Below, in pieces: positions 33,788-42,794 of a DNA stretch of 43,931 bases (the first letter of the stretch is position 1; each line of letters starts with the position of its first letter). Location of the stretch: assembly GCF_000259195.1 (NCBI RefSeq), contig NZ_JH650763.1, positions 1-43,931 on the forward strand. The letters run 5' to 3'. This DNA is from Pseudomonas donghuensis (GTDB taxonomy: Bacteria; Pseudomonadota; Gammaproteobacteria; Pseudomonadales; Pseudomonadaceae). The notes below the pieces were generated by a model. That model saw nothing but the letters and a program-made list of their open reading frames with translations. It was not told where the DNA came from and searched no databases. The position numbers and the translations under genes were made by a program.

Positions 33788-35833
33788 TCAGCCCTGTTCA
33801 ACACGATTTCGACCAAGATGTTTCGCCCGGTACAGCGCCTCGTCCGCGCGCTTGAGCACCACCTCGCTACGCTCACCGCTGCGAAATGCACTGATGCCAA
33901 TGGACAGGGTAATGGTCACCCGCTCGCCCTTGAAGTGGAAAGGGCAGGCCTCGATGGCCGCGCGCAGGGTTTCCGCCAACTGGCAGCCAGCAGGCATGGC
34001 CGTCTGCGGGATCAGCAGAACAAACTCCTCACCACCGAAGCGGGCGATGAAATCACGACTGCGCAGGCGTTTGCGCAGTACGCTGGCGACTATCTTCAGC
34101 ACTTTATCGCCTGCCAGGTGGCCGTAACTGTCATTGATACGCTTGAAGTGGTCGAGATCGAGAATCGCCATCAATAGATGGCCGCCGTTCTCCTGCCATT
34201 CCAGCACTTCCTGATCGACCCGCTCTGACCAGGCCGCACGGTTGGGCAAGCCGGTGAGGGGGTCGATGAGGGCTTTCTGGCGCTGCTCCTCAAGGTGCTC
34301 GCGGTAGCCCAGGGCTTCCTGCTCCATGCTTGCCACCCGCTCGGCCAAGCCTTGCAGGCGGTTGGCCATGTCCTGTTCGCGCTGGTCACGCTGCTGCTGG
34401 TGCTCGTCCATGGTGCCGAGCAAGCCTTCAAGGCGGTTTTCCAGAATGTGCTTGAGACTGCCCAGGTCGGCAGCGCCCTGCACACTGCTTTGCAAACCGT
34501 CGACCTGCTCACGCAACTGGCTGTCGAGGTCGCGCGCCGCCGAGGTGTTGTCGGCATGGCCTTCGCTGGCTTCGTGCAGGTGGCTCTGGAACGACTCCAG
34601 ACGCTCATTGAGTTGCTGCAGGTAGACTTCGAACTCGTGCTGGCCGCTGTCGTTGATTGCCAGCATCAGCACGGCCAGGTCATCCAGCACCGGCAGCAGT
34701 TCATACCAGTTCAGGCCGTGCTCCAGGCGTTCGCGCATGGACTGCGCCTGGGCCTTGTGGCGTTCGGGCAGGGTCAGGTCGTCGAGCAAGCCGAGCAGGG
34801 TATCTTCAATATGGTCGGCGACTGAGCTGTAGGTGGGCTCGGTGCCATCGGGCAGGGCGTAGTGGGCGTGCTCATCGTCCAGAGGCCCGGCTTCAACAGG
34901 CTCGGCTTCTGGCCGGTCGGCCTGCGGCTCGTCGGGGCTGTGTTCGAGTAACGCCAGGACATCCTGCTCAGAGTCCAGAGCATCGGGCTCGACCGGCGCT
35001 GCTGGCTCGGCTGCAGTTGCAGGCGCTGTTGGCAGCTCTGCAACCGGCTCAGGCTCGGGTGCAGGTGCAGGTGCAGGTGCAGGTGCAAGCTGCGGTGCTT
35101 CGATAACGTCAGCCTCGACCCTTGCAGGCTCGATCGTCTCGGGCCCAATCGCTCGAGCCGTCGGCAAGGGCTGAAGCTCATCGACGTCGGCGAGTTCATG
35201 CGCGGCCGTCTCGACAACAGCGTGCAGCATGGGCGCAGGCTGCTCTCTGGCCTCAGCTACAACCGCTGCTGTCCCTGTGAGCGCCGGCTGCATGGCTTCT
35301 GCTTCTGCTTCCCGACCACCGAACAGACGCTGCAACAAACCAGGCCGCTGCGCCTCTTCAGGCCGCTCCATTGCCGACAGCGCCTGGCCCTGCAGTCCGC
35401 TCAACTCGCCCAGCAGCAGGGGCATTTCCCGGGAATGGCTGGCGCGGGCCTCGACCTGCTTGGCAAATTTTTTCAGCGGACGGCTGACTTCGCTGGGCAA
35501 CGGCAGGGTCTGCAACTGGCTGACCAACGCGTTGAGGGCGGTGGTGACCTGGACGACACGGGTTGCCCGGCGCTGCTCGGAATCGAGCACGGCCTTTTCC
35601 AGGCGTGGAATCAGACCGGCAAGTGCGGCGTCCATGTTGTCGGTGCGGATCACCTCGCGCATTTCCTTCATGCACAAGTCCACCGCCCGGTCGCTGCCTT
35701 CAGCGGCCAGGGTGCTGCGCACAAGACCACGGCGCAACAGGTCGAGACGAGCCTCCCAACGGCGCTCCAGCTTCTCTTGCTGCTCGATACTCTTGAGGTA
35801 TTTTTCTTTCCAGCGCTGGGCTTCGTCGGTCAT
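33788..35833 (-). CDS. dgcP: Diguanylate cyclase DgcP
   Basis: This soluble protein has 681 residues. The C-terminal GGDEF-family domain (about 510-680) has the active GGEEF form (ARFGGEEFVLLIP) after DHFKRINDSYGHLAGD. The middle is long coiled coil (for example QREQDMANRLQGLAERVAS). The N-terminal part is helical (KYLKSIEQQEKLERRWEARL), and a Pro/Ala/Glu-rich linker with AP repeats lies around residues 250-300. In P. aeruginosa DgcP localises to the cell poles with FimV and makes c-di-GMP for surface behaviour. ATG 35833 was chosen; the same frame could begin nine codons upstream at a TTG, less likely. It follows the EEP gene closely. Confidence 0.93.
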   Translation of the reverse strand: MTDEAQRWKEKYLKSIEQQEKLERRWEARLDLLRRGLVRSTLAAEGSDRAVDLCMKEMREVIRTDNMDAALAGLIPRLEKAVLDSEQRRATRVVQVTTALNALVSQLQTLPLPSEVSRPLKKFAKQVEARASHSREMPLLLGELSGLQGQALSAMERPEEAQRPGLLQRLFGGREAEAEAMQPALTGTAAVVAEAREQPAPMLHAVVETAAHELADVDELQPLPTARAIGPETIEPARVEADVIEAPQLAPAPAPAPAPEPEPVAELPTAPATAAEPAAPVEPDALDSEQDVLALLEHSPDEPQADRPEAEPVEAGPLDDEHAHYALPDGTEPTYSSVADHIEDTLLGLLDDLTLPERHKAQAQSMRERLEHGLNWYELLPVLDDLAVLMLAINDSGQHEFEVYLQQLNERLESFQSHLHEASEGHADNTSAARDLDSQLREQVDGLQSSVQGAADLGSLKHILENRLEGLLGTMDEHQQQRDQREQDMANRLQGLAERVASMEQEALGYREHLEEQRQKALIDPLTGLPNRAAWSERVDQEVLEWQENGGHLLMAILDLDHFKRINDSYGHLAGDKVLKIVASVLRKRLRSRDFIARFGGEEFVLLIPQTAMPAGCQLAETLRAAIEACPFHFKGERVTITLSIGISAFRSGERSEVVLKRADEALYRAKHLGRNRVEQG
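35061..35084 (+). repeat. Four tandem copies of GCAGGT inside dgcP
   Basis: GCAGGT repeats four times without error, coding (on the minus strand) the Ala-Pro repeats of the DgcP linker. Six-base units keep the reading frame, so slippage would lengthen or shorten the linker without breaking the gene. Confidence 0.9.
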
Positions 35834-35860
35834 GCCTGGGTCCGCAGAGGGTAATGGCAA

Positions 35861-36715
35861 TTAGCTCAAAGCGGGCAGCGTATCCACAGCAAGGGCATCA
35901 GGCAAACGAATCTCAACTGCGACCGGAAGATGATCGGAAATAGGCTGGGCCAGAACCTCGACCCGCTCCAGGGTCAGGCTCGGGCTGAGCAGAATATGAT
36001 CAAGGCAGCGCTGCGGTCGCCAACTGGGGAAGGTGGCTTGAACCTGGGGTGCAATCAGGCCCAGATCGCGTAGCGGCGAATGTTCGAGCAGGTCGCGGGC
36101 ATGGGTGTTCATGTCCCCCATCAGCACCTGGTGGCGATAGCCGCCAATCAGTTCGCGAATGTAGGCAAGCTGCCGGGCGCGGGTCTTGGAACCCAATGCC
36201 AGGTGCATCATCACCACGACCAGTGCGTCTTCACCTTCGCCGAAGCGCACCAGGATCGCCCCGCGGCCAGCCGGGCCGGGCAACGGGTGATCTTCGAGCA
36301 GGTGCGGCTTCAGGCGGCTGAGCACGCCATTACTGTGCTGGGCCAGGCGCCCGAGGTTGCGGTTGAGCTGCTGATACCAGTAAGGGAAGGCGCCAAGCTG
36401 AGCCAGATGCTCGACCTGGTTGATGTAGCCCGAACGCAAGCTGCCGCCATCGGCCTCCTGCAGGGCGACCAGGTCGAAGTCGGCGAGCAGGTCGCCGATC
36501 CTCTGCAGGTTGCCGGCCCGTCCGGTGTGCGGCAGCAGGTGCTGCCAGCCACGGGTCAGGTAATGGCGGTAACGCTCGGTGCTGATGCCAACCTGGATAT
36601 TGAAACTGAGCAGCCGCAGCCGGCCGTCATCTGGCAGGCTGTTGGCCTGCAGGTGATGTTCGTTGACCTGCGGATCATGCAGGCCAACGCCACGCTCGGT
36701 TCTCCAGCGGCGCAT
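35861..36715 (-). CDS. Endonuclease/exonuclease/phosphatase (EEP) family protein
   Basis: This 284-residue protein has the complete EEP catalytic set: RLLSFNIQVG, VALQEADGG, VVMMHLALGSKTRA, VLMGDMNTHA, LDHILLSPS and ISDHLPVAVEI. Members are Mg2+-dependent phosphodiesterases acting on DNA, phospholipids or inositol phosphates; the substrate here cannot be told. No signal peptide is evident. It lies between dsbA (12 bases upstream) and dgcP (27 bases downstream), an order also known in P. aeruginosa, so the three are probably one operon. Confidence 0.88.
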   Translation of the reverse strand: MRRWRTERGVGLHDPQVNEHHLQANSLPDDGRLRLLSFNIQVGISTERYRHYLTRGWQHLLPHTGRAGNLQRIGDLLADFDLVALQEADGGSLRSGYINQVEHLAQLGAFPYWYQQLNRNLGRLAQHSNGVLSRLKPHLLEDHPLPGPAGRGAILVRFGEGEDALVVVMMHLALGSKTRARQLAYIRELIGGYRHQVLMGDMNTHARDLLEHSPLRDLGLIAPQVQATFPSWRPQRCLDHILLSPSLTLERVEVLAQPISDHLPVAVEIRLPDALAVDTLPALS

Positions 36716-36727
36716 GGCTGGCGCCGC

Positions 36728-37357
36728 TTACTTAGCGGCGCGCTCCTTGGCGATCAGGTAGTCAGCAACGTTCAACACCCCTTGCGGCCCCTTGGCGGTG
36801 CCAAGGTCGAAGCGGTACTTGCCGTTGACGACCATGCTCGGTACGCCAGTGATCTCGTACTTCTTGGCCAGTTCGCGCGCCTGGTTGACCTGGCCCTTGA
36901 TGGCGAAGGAGTTGAAGGTGGAGAGGAACTTGTCCTTGTCGACGCCTTGGGTCGCAAGGAAGTCGGCCATTTCTTCCGGCTTGGTCAGGCGCTTGCGCTG
37001 AACCTGAATGGCTTCGAACACTGCGGCATGAACCTTGTGCTCAACACCCATGGCCTCGAGCGTCAGGAACATCTGGCCGTGGGCATCCCAAGGGCCGCCG
37101 AACATGGCCGGTACGCGCTTGAAGTTGACGTCCTTCGGCAGTTTTTCGACCCATGGATTGACCACCGGCTCGAAGCTATAGCAGTGCGGGCAGCCGTACC
37201 AGAACAGCTCGACCACTTCGATCTTGCCAGGTACCGACACCGGAACCGGGTTGCTCAGCTCGGTATACTGGTCAGAGGCTACCGGTTCGGCGGCCTGGGC
37301 CGTCATGCCGAAGAGGCTGGCAGTGACCAGCGCGGCGCCGAGAATCAGATTACGCAT
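36728..37357 (-). CDS. dsbA: Periplasmic thiol:disulfide oxidoreductase DsbA
   Basis: This 209-residue protein has a Sec signal peptide (MRNLILGAALVTASLFGMTAQA) and a thioredoxin fold with the DsbA active site CPHC (WYGCPHCYSFEP). The cis-proline loop is in TGVPSMVVNGKYRF. DsbA inserts disulfides into exported proteins and is re-oxidised by DsbB. AGGAG is six bases before the ATG. It begins the dsbA-EEP-dgcP unit. Possible clients in this window are the CSS-type EAL protein and other exported cysteine-containing proteins. Confidence 0.96.
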   Translation of the reverse strand: MRNLILGAALVTASLFGMTAQAAEPVASDQYTELSNPVPVSVPGKIEVVELFWYGCPHCYSFEPVVNPWVEKLPKDVNFKRVPAMFGGPWDAHGQMFLTLEAMGVEHKVHAAVFEAIQVQRKRLTKPEEMADFLATQGVDKDKFLSTFNSFAIKGQVNQARELAKKYEITGVPSMVVNGKYRFDLGTAKGPQGVLNVADYLIAKERAAK

Positions 37358-37454
37358 GCTTTACTCCTGAGCAGTCTATTGAATCGCCTTGACGCGACCG
37401 GTCATAGGACAGGTCGAGGCAGGCCCGAGTTCGTTAGTGTAACGGCAGCGGGCA

Positions 37455-37483
37455 CAAAAAAGGGCAGCCGAAGCCACCCTTTT
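37455..37483 (-). terminator. Rho-independent terminator of the cytochrome operon
   Basis: On the minus strand AAAAGGGTGGC and GCTGCCCTTTT pair around a TTCG tetraloop, followed by T residues. It is 41 bases past the cytochrome c4 stop and separates that operon from dsbA. Confidence 0.85.
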
Positions 37484-37524
37484 CATCTTTGCGCCGCAGT
37501 ATTAACCCAGCGTTAAAGCGCGGA

Positions 37525-38142
37525 TCAATGCAGACCCTGGATGTAGCTGGACAGCGCTTCGATGTCCTTGTTGCTCAACTTGGCAGCGATGGTGCGCATG
37601 GTGGTGGCGTCGCCATCGTTGGTACGGTTGCCTTCGCGGAAGTCGGTCAGCTGTTTGGCCACGTAGGTGGAGTGCTGGCCACCCAGGTGCGGGAAGCCGG
37701 CCAGGGCAATGCCAGCGCCATTAGGCGAGTGGCAACCGGTGCAGGCCGGCAGGCCTTTTTCGACGTCACCGCCGTTGAACAGCGCGCGGCCACGTTCGAC
37801 CAGCTTCGGATCAGCGGCGCCGACGCTGCCTTTCTGACTGGAGAAGTAGGTGGCGATATCCGCCAGGTCCTGGTCGCTGAAAGCGGCCAGCATGCCGGTC
37901 ATCTCCAGCACGGTGCGCTTGCCCGACTTGATGTCGTGCAATTGTTTTTCCAGGTACTTCTCACCCTGGCCTGCAAGTTTCGGGAAGTTCGGCGCCAGGC
38001 TATTGCCGTCCGGATTGTGACAAGCGCCACATACAGCAGTTTTGGCCTGACCAGCAGCGGCATCCCCTTTGATAGGCTCTGCGGCATTGGCTGCACCGGT
38101 GATGCCCAAGGTCAACAGCAGACTCACGAGTAGTTTGTTCAT
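37525..38142 (-). CDS. cc4: Cytochrome c4 (diheme)
   Basis: This 205-residue protein has a signal peptide (MNKLLVSLLLTLGITGAANA) and two class I cytochrome domains, each with one CXXCH heme site (CGACHNPDG and CTGCHSPNG). Methionine ligands lie in MTGMLAAFS and TTMRTIAAK. Cytochrome c4 is a periplasmic or membrane-associated electron carrier that feeds cytochrome c oxidases (cbb3 in Pseudomonas). The c5-type cytochrome is 33 bases upstream on the same strand, forming a two-gene operon with the terminator at 37455-37483. Confidence 0.95.
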   Translation of the reverse strand: MNKLLVSLLLTLGITGAANAAEPIKGDAAAGQAKTAVCGACHNPDGNSLAPNFPKLAGQGEKYLEKQLHDIKSGKRTVLEMTGMLAAFSDQDLADIATYFSSQKGSVGAADPKLVERGRALFNGGDVEKGLPACTGCHSPNGAGIALAGFPHLGGQHSTYVAKQLTDFREGNRTNDGDATTMRTIAAKLSNKDIEALSSYIQGLH

Positions 38143-38175
38143 CAGCTAATCCAACTACGGCTAAGGGTGAAAGAG

Positions 38176-38478
38176 TTATGTATCGGGACTCCGGCTCATC
38201 CACTGGATGACTGCCTGGTAGTCCTCGGCACTGCAGTCCATGCACAATCCACGCATTGGCATAGCCTTGAAACCCTGGGTGACATGCACCACCAGCATCT
38301 CCATACCCTTCGCCAGTCTTGGCTCCCAAGCCGCACGATCACCCGCTTTCGGTGCCTGTGGCAGCTGCCCGGCATGACAAGCCGCACACGTGCGGTTGTA
38401 CAACGCCTCGGGATCCTGTGTAGCCTGAGCGCTGAATAACGGTATCAAGACACCGACAACAAGCAGCCATTTCGTCAT
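38176..38478 (-). CDS. Cytochrome c5-family monoheme cytochrome
   Basis: This 100-residue protein has a signal peptide ([19 protein letters not shown]) and one heme site CAACH ([20 protein letters not shown]). The Met ligand is in [13 protein letters not shown]; the two further Cys (LCMDCS) are typical of cytochrome c5, where they form a disulfide. Like c4, these carry electrons to terminal oxidases in the periplasm. It is the first gene of the c5-c4 operon, divergent from engB. Confidence 0.92.
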   Translation of the reverse strand: MTKWLLVVGVLIPLFSAQATQDPEALYNRTCAACHAGQLPQAPKAGDRAAWEPRLAKGMEMLVVHVTQGFKAMPMRGLCMDCSAEDYQAVIQWMSRSPDT

Positions 38479-38591
38479 GCGAACGACCTTTCAGGGTTGG
38501 GGGCTGCACTGCGTTCTAATGCGCAAGCTTGAATCCGATGCCCCCGTGCACATCCTCCTACGCTGGGATAATGCGCACACAAAATCTGGGG

Positions 38592-38620
38592 CATTATATA
38601 CTCCCGTTACTGAAACGGAA
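38592..38620 (-). promoter_or_regulatory. Possible promoter of the cytochrome c5-c4 operon
   Basis: On the minus strand TATAAT (38597-38592) is preceded after 17 bases by TTTCCG, a weak -35. It lies 114 bases upstream of the c5 start in the engB divergent gap. The overlapping AT-rich sequence could also serve engB on the plus strand. Confidence 0.35.
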
Positions 38621-38671
38621 ACGACACCGCTTGCCGAGCCCGTCTCTGGCAACGCCCATACCGGATATCCC

Positions 38672-39304
38672 ATGCAAGTCAAAAACCCCATCCTCGGCCT
38701 CTGCCAACAGGCCAAATTCGCCATCAGTGCTGCCAAGGTCGACCAGTGTCCGCCCGATCAGGGCTATGAAGTAGCCTTTGCCGGCCGCTCCAACGCTGGC
38801 AAGTCCAGCGCCCTGAACACCCTGACCCACGCCAGCCTGGCGCGGACCTCGAAAACCCCGGGGCGCACCCAGCTGTTGAACTTCTTCAGTCTGGACGATG
38901 AACGGCGTTTGGTCGACTTGCCAGGCTACGGTTATGCCAAGGTACCCATCCCGCTCAAGCAGCACTGGCAGCGCCACCTGGAGGCCTACCTGGGCAGCCG
39001 CGAGGCCTTGAAGGGCTTGATCCTGATGATGGACGTGCGCCATCCGATGACCGACTTCGACATGATGATGCTCGACTGGTCGCGCGCCTCGGGCATGCCG
39101 ATGCACATCCTGCTGACCAAGGCCGACAAGCTGACCTTCGGCGCAGCCAAGAACACCTTGCTCAAAGTGCAGGCGGAAATTCGCAAAGGGTGGGGCGACA
39201 GCGTCTCGATCCAACTGTTCTCGGCACCCAAGCGCCAGGGCCTGGAAGAGGCCTACGGGGTGCTCGCACGCTGGATGGAACTGCCGGACAAGCCTGCGGA
39301 ATAA
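38672..39304 (+). CDS. engB: Ribosome-biogenesis GTPase EngB (YihA/YsxC)
   Basis: This 210-residue essential GTPase helps assemble the large ribosomal subunit. The G motifs are G1 [10 protein letters not shown]2 around KTPGRTQ, G3 [10 protein letters not shown]4 TKADK and G5 near [11 protein letters not shown] 38672 begins [10 protein letters not shown], the usual start; the frame is open further upstream to 38477 but overlaps the divergent cytochrome promoter and gene end. It is convergent with ersA and polA, as in other gammaproteobacteria where spf-type sRNA lies between polA and engB. Confidence 0.95.
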   Translation: MQVKNPILGLCQQAKFAISAAKVDQCPPDQGYEVAFAGRSNAGKSSALNTLTHASLARTSKTPGRTQLLNFFSLDDERRLVDLPGYGYAKVPIPLKQHWQRHLEAYLGSREALKGLILMMDVRHPMTDFDMMMLDWSRASGMPMHILLTKADKLTFGAAKNTLLKVQAEIRKGWGDSVSIQLFSAPKRQGLEEAYGVLARWMELPDKPAE

Positions 39305-39327
39305 GGGCCGCCCGGTAAACGCCGGGC

Positions 39328-39458
39328 AAAAAAAACCCCGGACTTCGTATGGGGAGGGGGAAGTTCGGGGTTCAAGTTCCGGACCGCTAGGGCGGGGTCC
39401 AGAGATCTGCCAACACTTAACACAACATAGGAGCATCGAAGGGCTTCACCAGCCATTC
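39328..39458 (-). ncRNA. ersA: ErsA small RNA (Spot 42 position, polA-engB interval)
   Basis: ErsA is an Hfq-binding sRNA located between polA and engB in Pseudomonas, transcribed in the polA direction from an AlgU (sigma-22) promoter. It regulates algC, oprD and other envelope genes post-transcriptionally. Here an AlgU-like promoter at 39464-39493 would start a transcript near 39458. It ends at a strong terminator (ACCCCG-ACTTC against GAAGT-CGGGGT) with eight T residues at 39335-39328, so the length is about 131 bases, matching the known ErsA. The start is estimated from the promoter, and identity rests on position, size and promoter type. Confidence 0.82.
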
Positions 39459-39463
39459 AGATA

Positions 39464-39493
39464 CTCTGAGTCGCCGTTCACCGGTTTAGTTCC
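39464..39493 (-). promoter_or_regulatory. AlgU (sigma-22) promoter of ersA
   Basis: On the minus strand GGAACTA (39493-39487) and TCAGA (39469-39465) are 17 bases apart, close to the envelope-stress consensus GAACTT-N16/17-TCTGA. ersA of P. aeruginosa is known to depend on this sigma factor. Confidence 0.65.
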
Positions 39494-39554
39494 GGGCGTT
39501 TAAAAACTATTTGCGATAGATGGGAAATTTCCGGCAATAGCAGCATCAGGCCGC

Positions 39555-39585
39555 CAAAAAGCCGCGACGATATGCCGCAGCTTTT
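39555..39585 (-). terminator. Rho-independent terminator of polA
   Basis: On the minus strand AAAAGCTGCG pairs with CGCGGCTTTT (ten pairs, one G-U) around a nine-base loop, with T residues after it. It isolates polA from the ersA promoter. Confidence 0.8.
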
Positions 39586-39605
39586 CCCCGAATTTCAGCG
39601 CATTT

Positions 39606-42368
39606 TTAGTGCGCTTCGTCCCAATTTGCCCCCACTCCGACCTCAACCAGCAGCGGAACATCCAACTGGGCAGCGCCGCTCATGTGTGGACGAATTTGCT
39701 CACGCACCTGCTCGACCAGGTCTTCGCGCACCTCCAGCACCAGTTCGTCGTGTACCTGGAGGATCACCCGGGCATCCAGGCCCGAAGCAGTCAGCCAGTT
39801 GTCCACAGCGACCATGGCGCGCTTGATGATATCGGCGGCAGTGCCCTGCATCGGCGCGTTGATTGCAGTGCGCTCGGCGCCTTTGCGCAGGGCCGGGTTC
39901 TTGGCGTTGATCTCCGGCAGGTACAAGCGCCGGCCAAACAGGGTCTCGACATAGCCTTGCTCGGCAGCCTGGGCGCGGGTGCGTTCCATGTAGGCCAGTA
40001 CGCCTGGGTAGCGGGCGAAGTAACGATCGATGTAGGCCTGGGACTGTTTGCGGTCGACGCCGATCTGCTTGGCCAGGCCAAAGGCGCTCATGCCGTAGAT
40101 CAGGCCGAAGTTGATGGCCTTGGCGCTACGCCGCTGGTCGGTAGTGACCTGTTCCAGCTCAACGCCGAACACTTCGGCAGCGGTGGCGCGGTGCACGTCC
40201 AGGTCGTTGCGAAAGGCGTGCAGCAGGCCTTCGTCCTGGGCCAGGTGGGCCATGATCCGCAGCTCGATCTGCGAATAGTCCGCCGCCAGCAGTTTGTAGC
40301 CCGGTGCGGCGACAAAGGCCTGACGGATGCGCCGGCCTTCGGCGGTGCGGATCGGAATGTTCTGCAGGTTCGGGTCGCTGGACGACAGGCGTCCGGTCGC
40401 CGCCACCGCCTGATGGTAGGAGGTGTGGATCCGCCCGGTGCGCGGGTTGATCTGTTCCGGCAGGCGATCGGTGTAGGTGCTCTTGAGCTTGCTCAGGGAG
40501 CGGTACTGCATCAGCACCTTGGGCAGCGGGAAGTCCATGTCGGCCAGTTCCGCCAGCACCGCTTCGGCGGTGGAAGCCTGGCCCTTGGCGGTCTTGTTGA
40601 GCACAGGCATGCCCAGCTTGTCGTAGAGGATCACGCCCAACTGCTTGGGCGAACCGAGGTTGAACTCCTCACCGGCGATCTCGAATGCCTGGCGCTCCAG
40701 CTCGAGCATCTTCTCGCCCAGCTCCACGCTCTGCACGCCCAGCAGTTTGGCATCGACCAGCGCGCCCTGGCGCTCGATCTTGGCCAGCACCGGCACCAGC
40801 GGCATTTCGATGTCGCTGAGCACCGCTTGCAGGCTCGGAATCAGCGCAAGCTTCTGCTGCAGGGTCTGGTGCAGGCGCAGGGTGACGTCGGCGTCTTCGG
40901 CGGCATAAGGGCCGGCCTGCTCCAGGGTGATCTGGTCGAAGGTCAGCTGCTTGGCACCTTTGCCGGCGATGTCGGTAAAGCCGATGGTGGTGTGGTTCAG
41001 GTACTTGAGCGCCAGGCTGTCCATGTCATGACGGGTGGCAGTGGAGTCGAGCACGTAGGACTCGAGCATGGTGTCGTAGGCCACGCCCTGCATCTGGATG
41101 CCGTTGGCAAAGTCCCCACCGATGGCGCAGTTGGCCAGGATGTTCATGTCATACTTGGCGTTCTGCGCCACCTTGACCTTGGCCGGGTCTTCCAGCAACG
41201 GCTTGAGCGCCAGCAACACGCTGTCGCGATCGAGCTGCTCGGGCACCCCCATGTAGGAATGGGTCAGCGGCACGTAAGCGCCTTCATGGGCCTGAACGGC
41301 GAACGACACACCCACCAGTTGCGCCTGCTGGGCATCGAGGCCAGTGGTTTCGGTGTCGAACGCGAACAGCGGTGCCTGGCGCAGCTTCTCCAGCCAGGCA
41401 TCGAATCGGGCCTGGTCGAGGATGGTTTCGTACTGGGCCTCGACCACTTCCTGCGGCGCTTGGACCGCGACGTCCTGGCCAGCGCGCTTGGCATCGCGCT
41501 GAACTTCGTCGATCCAGCTCTTGAATTCCATTTCGGTGTACAGCGCCAGCAGCGCGTCACGGTCCGGCTCGCCGCAGACCAGCGCTTCGACTTCAACGTC
41601 CAGCGGCACGTCGATCTTGATGGTGGCCAGCTCATAGGACAGAAACGCCGCGTCACGGTGCTCTTCAAGCTTCGCCGGCAGGGTCTTGGCGCCGCGAATG
41701 GCCAGCGCCGGAACCTTGTCGAGGTTCTGGTACAGGTCGCTCAGGCCCCCGCCGATTCCGGTCAGCAGGCCCACCGCAGTCTTTTCGCCCACCCCCGGCA
41801 CGCCCGGGATGTTGTCGACCTTGTCGCCCATCAGGGCAAGGAAATCGATGATGTGTTCAGGACCGACGCCGAATTTCTCGTGTACGCCAGCCACGTCGAG
41901 CACGCTACCGGTCATGGTGTTGACCAGCGTAATGTGGCCGTCGACCAACTGCGCCATGTCCTTGTCGCCCGTGGAGATGATCACCGGACGCCCGGCGGCG
42001 GCGCTGCTGCGGGCCAGAGTGCCGATAACGTCGTCGGCTTCCACGCCTTCGACACACAGCAGCGGGTAGCCCAGGGCACGCACGCTGGCGTGCAGCGGCT
42101 CGATCTGCACCCGCAGGTCGTCGGGCATGCTCGGCCGGTTGGCCTTGTACTCGGCGAACATTTCGTCGCGAAAGGTGCCGCCCTTGGCGTCGAAGACCAC
42201 CGCGAACAGGCTGTCCGGATACTGCTTGCGCAGGCTCTTGAGCATGTTCAGCACGCCCTTGACCGCGCCGGTCGGCAGGCCCTTGGAGGTAGTCAGTGGT
42301 GGCAGCGCGTGAAAGGCGCGGTACAGGTACGAGGAACCGTCCACCAGGACGAGGGGAGCTTGGCTCAT
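39606..42368 (-). CDS. polA: DNA polymerase I
   Basis: This 920-residue polymerase fills gaps, removes RNA primers and acts in repair. The order of domains is a 5'-3' exonuclease ([16 protein letters not shown], then [14 protein letters not shown]), a 3'-5' exonuclease with intact DxE (FDTETTGLD) and DYDMN-type residues ([10 protein letters not shown]), and a family A polymerase. The polymerase shows motif A ([15 protein letters not shown]), motif B ([19 protein letters not shown]) and motif C ([10 protein letters not shown]). Proofreading residues are kept. ATG 42368 ([13 protein letters not shown]) was preferred over an in-frame TTG four codons earlier. A long antisense open frame over the whole gene is a codon-bias shadow. 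Confidence 0.98.
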   Translation of the reverse strand: MSQAPLVLVDGSSYLYRAFHALPPLTTSKGLPTGAVKGVLNMLKSLRKQYPDSLFAVVFDAKGGTFRDEMFAEYKANRPSMPDDLRVQIEPLHASVRALGYPLLCVEGVEADDVIGTLARSSAAAGRPVIISTGDKDMAQLVDGHITLVNTMTGSVLDVAGVHEKFGVGPEHIIDFLALMGDKVDNIPGVPGVGEKTAVGLLTGIGGGLSDLYQNLDKVPALAIRGAKTLPAKLEEHRDAAFLSYELATIKIDVPLDVEVEALVCGEPDRDALLALYTEMEFKSWIDEVQRDAKRAGQDVAVQAPQEVVEAQYETILDQARFDAWLEKLRQAPLFAFDTETTGLDAQQAQLVGVSFAVQAHEGAYVPLTHSYMGVPEQLDRDSVLLALKPLLEDPAKVKVAQNAKYDMNILANCAIGGDFANGIQMQGVAYDTMLESYVLDSTATRHDMDSLALKYLNHTTIGFTDIAGKGAKQLTFDQITLEQAGPYAAEDADVTLRLHQTLQQKLALIPSLQAVLSDIEMPLVPVLAKIERQGALVDAKLLGVQSVELGEKMLELERQAFEIAGEEFNLGSPKQLGVILYDKLGMPVLNKTAKGQASTAEAVLAELADMDFPLPKVLMQYRSLSKLKSTYTDRLPEQINPRTGRIHTSYHQAVAATGRLSSSDPNLQNIPIRTAEGRRIRQAFVAAPGYKLLAADYSQIELRIMAHLAQDEGLLHAFRNDLDVHRATAAEVFGVELEQVTTDQRRSAKAINFGLIYGMSAFGLAKQIGVDRKQSQAYIDRYFARYPGVLAYMERTRAQAAEQGYVETLFGRRLYLPEINAKNPALRKGAERTAINAPMQGTAADIIKRAMVAVDNWLTASGLDARVILQVHDELVLEVREDLVEQVREQIRPHMSGAAQLDVPLLVEVGVGANWDEAH

Positions 42369-42442
42369 GAGCAGAATCAACCTTTTCGACGGGCCCGGCG
42401 CTAGAATGTCCGGAACATTGACGACAAAGGGACAAGGTTATC

Positions 42443-42730
42443 ATGCGTACACTAAATCGCCTGTTGCTGCTCAGCCTGTTGGCAGTCACTCCGGTCGTCA
42501 CAATGGCAGCGGATGACGCGCCGTCGGCTGATCCGGATGTAACCATTCGCACGGAAGGCGACAAAACCATCCAGGAATACCGGCAAAATGGCTTCCTGTA
42601 TGCAATCAAGGTGACCCCGAAAAACGGCAAACCTTACTTCCTGGTACGCGCTGATGGCTCGGAGGGCAATTTCATCCGCTCCGACCAACCGGACATGCTG
42701 ATCCCGTCGTGGAAAATCTTCGAGTGGTAG
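42443..42730 (+). CDS. DUF2782 periplasmic protein
   Basis: This 95-residue protein has a signal peptide (MRTLNRLLLLSLLAVTPVVTMA). The conserved DUF2782 core is TIRTEGDKTIQEYRQNG, FLYAIKVTPKNGKPYFLV and the C-terminal QPDMLIPSWKIFEW. The family is found next to polA in many gammaproteobacteria; function is unknown. It is divergent from polA and 64 bases upstream of thrB. The sequence just before it includes an imperfect palindrome (AATGTCCGGAACATT) of unknown meaning. Confidence 0.9.
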   Translation: MRTLNRLLLLSLLAVTPVVTMAADDAPSADPDVTIRTEGDKTIQEYRQNGFLYAIKVTPKNGKPYFLVRADGSEGNFIRSDQPDMLIPSWKIFEW

Positions 42731-42752
42731 GCCGTACCCTTTACATCAACCT

Positions 42753-42784
42753 GGCACTTCCCTGCTGAAGTGCCCGTATGGGCA
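42753..42784 (+). terminator. Overlapping alternative hairpins before thrB
   Basis: GGCACTTC/GAAGTGCC (42753-42774) and TGCCC/GGGCA (42771-42784) share four bases, so they exclude each other. The second is followed by ATTTTT and then the thrB start within a dozen bases, like an attenuator. It could simply be the terminator of the DUF2782 gene with read-through into thrB. Confidence 0.5.
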
Positions 42785-42794
42785 ATTTTTGATC

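Noticed and set aside
39609..42404. 931-codon open frame antisense to polA
   Set aside because: It mirrors the polA reading frame in high-GC DNA, has low-complexity His/Gln/Val-rich translation, and no recognisable domain. polA has every family A motif.
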